Origin: Microbacterium foliorum
GTDB lineage: Bacteria > Actinomycetota > Actinomycetes > Actinomycetales > Microbacteriaceae
NCBI RefSeq assembly: GCF_006385575.1
Contig: NZ_CP041040.1
Coordinates: 2,914,001 to 2,978,000 of the forward strand
Direction: 5' to 3'
Length of the DNA: 64,000 nt
Positions 61,122 through 64,000 of the stretch are shown here, one piece after another. The translations under genes were made by a program, and so were the position numbers. The notes under the pieces were generated by a model, which was given only the letters and a program-made list of their open reading frames with translations, made no database searches and was not told where the DNA came from. Within the stretch, counting starts at the first letter, position 1, and every line of letters begins with the position of its first letter.

Positions 61122-61325
61122 ATGAGTGGAGCAGACGACGTCAAGAACGCGGCTGAGAAGGCCGGCGGAAAGATCAAGGAAGGTGTCGGAAAGGCGACCG
61201 ACAACGAGAAGCTCGAGGCCGAGGGTCGCGGCGATCAGGCGAAGGCTTCGGCCAAGCAGGCCGGCGAGAACGTGAAGGACGCCGCCAAGAACGTCGGCGA
61301 CAACCTGCGCGACAGCAGAGACTGA
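61122..61325 (+). CDS. CsbD-family stress protein
   Basis: The 67-residue hydrophilic protein consists of Lys/Glu/Ala-rich helices (VKNAAEKAGGKIKEGVGKATDNEKLEAEGRGDQAKASAKQAGENVKDAAKNVGDNLRDSRD) typical of CsbD. These are abundant, sigma-B-type general stress proteins of unknown biochemical role. GAAAGGA precedes the ATG. A GTCAATCCC motif lies about 75 bases upstream. Confidence 0.92.
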   Translation: MSGADDVKNAAEKAGGKIKEGVGKATDNEKLEAEGRGDQAKASAKQAGENVKDAAKNVGDNLRDSRD

Positions 61326-61334
61326 TCTTCAACA

Positions 61335-61366
61335 CCAGTGAGGCCCGCCGAAGCGGGCCTCACTGG
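61335..61366. terminator. bidirectional hairpin terminator after csbD
   Basis: A perfect 14-bp stem (arms 61335-61348 and 61353-61366, loop CGAA) lies between the csbD stop and the stop of the oppositely oriented small membrane gene, and can serve both. Confidence 0.85.
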
Positions 61367-61371
61367 GTGGA

Positions 61372-61536
61372 TCAGCGGGTGCGGTTGCCGGAGATCGCTC
61401 GGATCAACCAGGCGATGACCGCGATGGCCAGCAGTACCAGGCCGACCCACAGGAGGAACTGCAGGGACTGCACGAGCCCGCCGGTGATCGCCAGAATGAT
61501 GGCGACGACGATGATGATGATCAGCAGGATGTTCAT
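61372..61536 (-). CDS. small two-helix membrane protein
   Basis: The 54-residue protein MNILLIIIIVVAIILAITGG... has two hydrophobic helices (about 3-20 and 25-46) and a basic C-terminus (IRAISGNRTR). It resembles the small stress-induced membrane proteins of Firmicutes and actinobacteria. GGGAAAG precedes the ATG; a longer upstream frame is not preceded by a ribosome-binding site. No function is known. Confidence 0.75.
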   Translation of the reverse strand: MNILLIIIIVVAIILAITGGLVQSLQFLLWVGLVLLAIAVIAWLIRAISGNRTR

Positions 61537-61659
61537 CGGTCTTTCCCTTCTCGGGGCGCGGGGGAGGCACCCATCTACGGTCACCCAACCTAGACCGCTT
61601 CATCCCATGCCCTGAGGGGCTTGACTCGGAGCTTGCCGTCGTGCGAGAGGAGTAGCCGA

Positions 61660-61926
61660 ATGCCAGGACGCAGGAACAATTCGCTGAAGGATCCGGAGCT
61701 GTACGAAGAGCTCCGTGACGACGGTGCCTCGAAGGAGAAAGCCGCTCGGATCTCCAACGCCGCCGCGCGCGACGGACGCAGCGCGGTCGGACGCCGGGGC
61801 GGCGAGCACGGCGACTACGAGGAATGGACCGTCGAGGAACTGCGCGCACGCGCCAAGGAGATCGGCCTGACCGGTTACAGCCGCAAGCGCAAGGCCGAGC
61901 TCATCTCGGCGCTGCGCGACCACTAG
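61660..61926 (+). CDS. small protein with Rho-N/SAP-like C-terminal domain
   Basis: The 88-residue protein has a charged N-terminus (NNSLKDPELYEELRDDGASKEKAARISNAAARDG) and a C-terminal Rho-N/SAP-type helix-loop-helix (EEWTVEELRARAKEIGLTGYSRKRKAELISALRDH), a nucleic-acid-binding fold. GAGAGGAG precedes the ATG. It ends 11 bases before the GCS2-type ligase gene. It may be a stress-linked nucleoid or RNA-binding protein. Confidence 0.8.
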   Translation: MPGRRNNSLKDPELYEELRDDGASKEKAARISNAAARDGRSAVGRRGGEHGDYEEWTVEELRARAKEIGLTGYSRKRKAELISALRDH

Positions 61927-61937
61927 GGCTCGCGTAC

Positions 61938-63008
61938 ATGACCCGGTTCGGCGTCGAGGAGGAGTTCGTCCTGCTCGATGAACAGACACTCGTGCCTGCG
62001 GCCATGAGCGCCGAGACGCGAGAGCGGATCCTGAGCGAGGCAAGTGCCGGTGTCACTCCGGAGTATCTGACCTGTCAGATCGAGACGGCGACGGAACCGT
62101 GCCTGACGAGAGCGGATGCCGAGGTGCAGCTTCGTCGCACGCGCGGTCTTCTCGGATCGCACGCGAGCGCGCAGTACGCGATCTTCGCGGGGACCGGGAC
62201 GCCCTTCATATCTCCGAATCGCTTCGCCGTCTCGCGCTCCGCCCACTACGACGCCGTGGCCGGACAACTCGCCGAGATCACCCGTGAGCATGAGGTGAAC
62301 GGCCTCCACATCCACGTCGAGGTCCCCGACGAGGAGGAGCGCGTGCGGGTGCTCAATCGCACGCGCGCCTGGCTCCCCGCGCTGCTCGCCATCACGGGCA
62401 ACGCACCGTTCACGCACGGCCGCGACACCGGGTTCGACAGCTGGCGCAGCGTCCTGATCCGCCGCCTGCCGTCGTCGTGGAGCCCCCCGCACTTCCGTGA
62501 CTTCGAGGACTACCGCACGCGCATCGCCGAACTGGTCGAACTGGGTGCCATCACGAGCGCGAGCTCTCTTTCTTGGACTGCGAGACTCTCGGAGCGATTC
62601 CCCACCGTCGAGGTGCGCGTGTTCGATGCGCAGCTGTCGGTCGACGACACGCTGCTCGCGGTCGCCCTGACGCGTGCGCTGCTGGTAAGCGATGCGCTCG
62701 ACGACACCGCCGACGTGGGACTGGACGCGATCGATGCCTCGCTCTGGACTGCGGCGCGGTTCGGACCAGGCGCTCGCCTCATCGACCCCGCCTCCGGCGA
62801 CGTCGCACCGGCCTGGAGCGTCATCGACGGTCTGCTCGAGAGGCTCCGCCCCGCTCTCGCCGACCTCGGCGACGAGGACTTCGTGATCGACGGGATCACA
62901 CGGACGAGGACGGACGGAACCGGCGCGCAGCGACAGCGCGCGGCCTACGCGGAGCGGGGCAGCGCGGGTCTGCGCGACCTCTACCGCACGAGCACCGCCG
63001 TCTCTTGA
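61938..63008 (+). CDS. carboxylate-amine ligase (GCS2/YbdK family)
   Basis: The 356-residue protein has RFGVEEEFVLLDEQTLVPA at the N-terminus, CQIETATEPC, the metal-binding NGLHIHVEVPDEE, HGRDTGFDSWR and VEVRVFDAQLSVDDTLLAVALTRAL. These define GCS2-type glutamate-cysteine ligase-like enzymes (EgtA/YbdK) that join a carboxylate to an amine with ATP. No other ergothioneine or mycothiol gene is nearby, so the product is unknown. The ATG lacks a clear ribosome-binding site. Confidence 0.87.
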   Translation: MTRFGVEEEFVLLDEQTLVPAAMSAETRERILSEASAGVTPEYLTCQIETATEPCLTRADAEVQLRRTRGLLGSHASAQYAIFAGTGTPFISPNRFAVSRSAHYDAVAGQLAEITREHEVNGLHIHVEVPDEEERVRVLNRTRAWLPALLAITGNAPFTHGRDTGFDSWRSVLIRRLPSSWSPPHFRDFEDYRTRIAELVELGAITSASSLSWTARLSERFPTVEVRVFDAQLSVDDTLLAVALTRALLVSDALDDTADVGLDAIDASLWTAARFGPGARLIDPASGDVAPAWSVIDGLLERLRPALADLGDEDFVIDGITRTRTDGTGAQRQRAAYAERGSAGLRDLYRTSTAVS

Positions 63009-63031
63009 CCGCCCCGGGTGTCCCCGGGCGG
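63009..63031 (+). terminator. short GC hairpin after the GCS2-type gene
   Basis: CCGCCCCGGG-TGT-CCCCGGGCGG forms a 10-bp stem with one mismatch, right after the stop codon and before the leaderless promoter of the MFS gene. Confidence 0.55.
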
Positions 63032-63046
63032 CAGTAGTGTCAGCCT

Positions 63047-64000
63047 GTGGCATCCTCTCGCTTCACGCCGCTGCAGCGGCTCGTGATCTCCGTCGCCGTC
63101 CTCGCGTCGTTCGTGACGTTCCTCGACGGCACCGTCGTGACGGTCGCGCTTCCTGCGATCAGCGATGAACTCGGGGGCGGCATCACCACACAGCAATGGG
63201 TGGTCGATGCGTACCTCATCACTCTCAGCGCGCTGATCCTGCTTGCAGGTTCGCTCTCGGACGCCTACGGTCGGGTGCTCGTGATGCGCATCGGCCTCAT
63301 CGCCTTCGGCGTGGCATCCGTCGCGGTCGCCGCCGCACCTGATCCCCTCATCCTGATCATCGCTCGAGCGGCGCAGGGCGCGGCCAGCGCGCTGCTCGTG
63401 CCGAGCTCGCTCGCGCTCATCACGGCGACCATGCGCGCCGACGTGCAGTCAAGAGCGATCGGCATCTGGACGGCGTTCACCACCGCCGCGCAGCTCGTCG
63501 GCCCGCTGCTCGGCGGACTCTTCGTCGACTTCCTGTCGTGGCGATTCGTCTTCCTCATCAACGTCGTGCCGATCGTCGTCACCCTCGTGCTGCTCTCTCG
63601 CCTGAAGCTGCAGGAGCACCCGAGCGGAGTCCGCGTCGACTGGCTCAGCGGAGCCCTGTGCGCGATCGGTCTCGGCGCGATCGTGTTCGCGCTGATCGAG
63701 CAGCCCAACCTCGGGTGGCAGTCCCCCGCGATCTGGATGCCCGGCATCATCGGCGCGGCCCTGTTCGCATGGTTCCTCGTGCGGCAGCAGCGGTCGTCCT
63801 CTCCCCTGATGCCTCTGTCGCTGTTCCGGGTGCGCGACTTCGCGTGGGGCAACCTCGCGACGCTCTTCGTCTACGCCGCGCTGTCGCTGAACGGCTTCGT
63901 CGTGGGCGTGTATTTGCAGCAGGGCGCCGGTCTGAGTGCCACGGCGGCGGGGCTCGCGAGTCTGCCGATGACGATCCTGATGATCCTGCTCAGCTCGCGC
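63047..64000 (+). CDS. MFS transporter of the DHA2/EmrB-QacA type, 3' end outside window
   Basis: The frame stays open to the window end (318 codons). It has the 14-helix DHA2 features: FVTFLDGTVVTVALPAISDEL, GGITTQQWVVDAYLITLSALILLAGSLSDAYGRV, RAAQGAASALLVPSSLALITATMR, and GIWTAFTTAAQLVGPLLGGLFVDFLSWRFVFLINV (motif C). TAGTGT (63035-63040) is six bases before the GTG, a leaderless start. Drug or metabolite efflux by proton antiport is likely. Confidence 0.9.
   Translation, partial: MASSRFTPLQRLVISVAVLASFVTFLDGTVVTVALPAISDELGGGITTQQWVVDAYLITLSALILLAGSLSDAYGRVLVMRIGLIAFGVASVAVAAAPDPLILIIARAAQGAASALLVPSSLALITATMRADVQSRAIGIWTAFTTAAQLVGPLLGGLFVDFLSWRFVFLINVVPIVVTLVLLSRLKLQEHPSGVRVDWLSGALCAIGLGAIVFALIEQPNLGWQSPAIWMPGIIGAALFAWFLVRQQRSSSPLMPLSLFRVRDFAWGNLATLFVYAALSLNGFVVGVYLQQGAGLSATAAGLASLPMTILMILLSSR

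Noticed and set aside
63265..63852. Minus-strand 195-codon frame near the window end
   Set aside because: It is antisense to the DHA2 MFS gene, which has clear family motifs and a promoter; the antisense frame has no domain.
1..64000. tRNA, rRNA, replication origin or insertion sequence
   Set aside because: I looked for cloverleaf-like T-loop sequences, DnaA-box clusters, transposase motifs and terminal repeats with target duplications and found none I could support.

Overview
The window is chromosomal DNA from a high-GC actinobacterium, most likely Microbacterium or a close Microbacteriaceae relative. This rests on very GC-rich codon third positions, long spurious antisense frames, an Lhr-type helicase, DUF222/HNH (13E12-type) protein, CsbD, FBP-domain and actinobacterial GH3/ABC loci, and many genes whose start codon lies 6-8 bases after a TANNNT box (leaderless transcripts). 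I see no tRNA, rRNA, CRISPR array, insertion sequence or prophage.

Layout. 1-9929: end of an alpha/beta hydrolase, an ABC-F protein with two hairpins in its leader and a strong terminator, a full-length Lhr helicase, and a secreted sortase-anchored phosphoesterase. 9930-15318: an orphan HutC-type GntR regulator, a HAD phosphatase, an EI24 membrane protein overlapping a Nei-type DNA glycosylase, a hexapeptide-repeat protein, a LysR-type ligand domain without HTH, and a glutamine amidotransferase. 15364-24131: CPA2 antiporter with a coupled small protein, purU, a vapBC pair, nitronate monooxygenase, a second YidC, an EamA exporter, and a divergent SDR / FHA-CinA pair.

24233-31759 is a phosphonate island: phnD, phnC and a two-domain phnE, followed by an FAD amine oxidase, a phosphonatase-like HAD hydrolase and a zinc alcohol dehydrogenase, with a divergent GntR regulator. 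A large dispersed-repeat hairpin separates phnD from phnC. 32095-34117 is a divergent two-component system. In front of the kinase sits a 15-residue ORF (MSFWNQVGLFFGFYR) with a near-perfect Shine-Dalgarno sequence, and an inverted repeat lies between the two transcripts. I regard this as the most novel element here.

34261-48444: DUF222/HNH protein, GNAT, an EamA transporter behind a guanidine-I (ykkC) riboswitch, M18 aminopeptidase, NCS1 permease plus cysteine hydrolase, MBL hydrolase / TetR pair, an esterase, and a polyamine module (TetR + PLP decarboxylase, divergent from agmatine deiminase + amidase).

48561-52632: a tryptophan-to-anthranilate operon (TDO, amidohydrolase, kynureninase, PaaX-type regulator). 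The amidohydrolase gene carries an in-frame palindromic repeat insertion. 52610-59301: LacI regulator, sugar ABC importer and GH3 glycosidase. 59305-64000: FBP protein, a small Cys-containing orphan, a cytosolic 18-Cys copper-storage protein, CsbD and other small stress-type proteins, a GCS2 carboxylate-amine ligase, and the start of a DHA2 MFS transporter that leaves the window.
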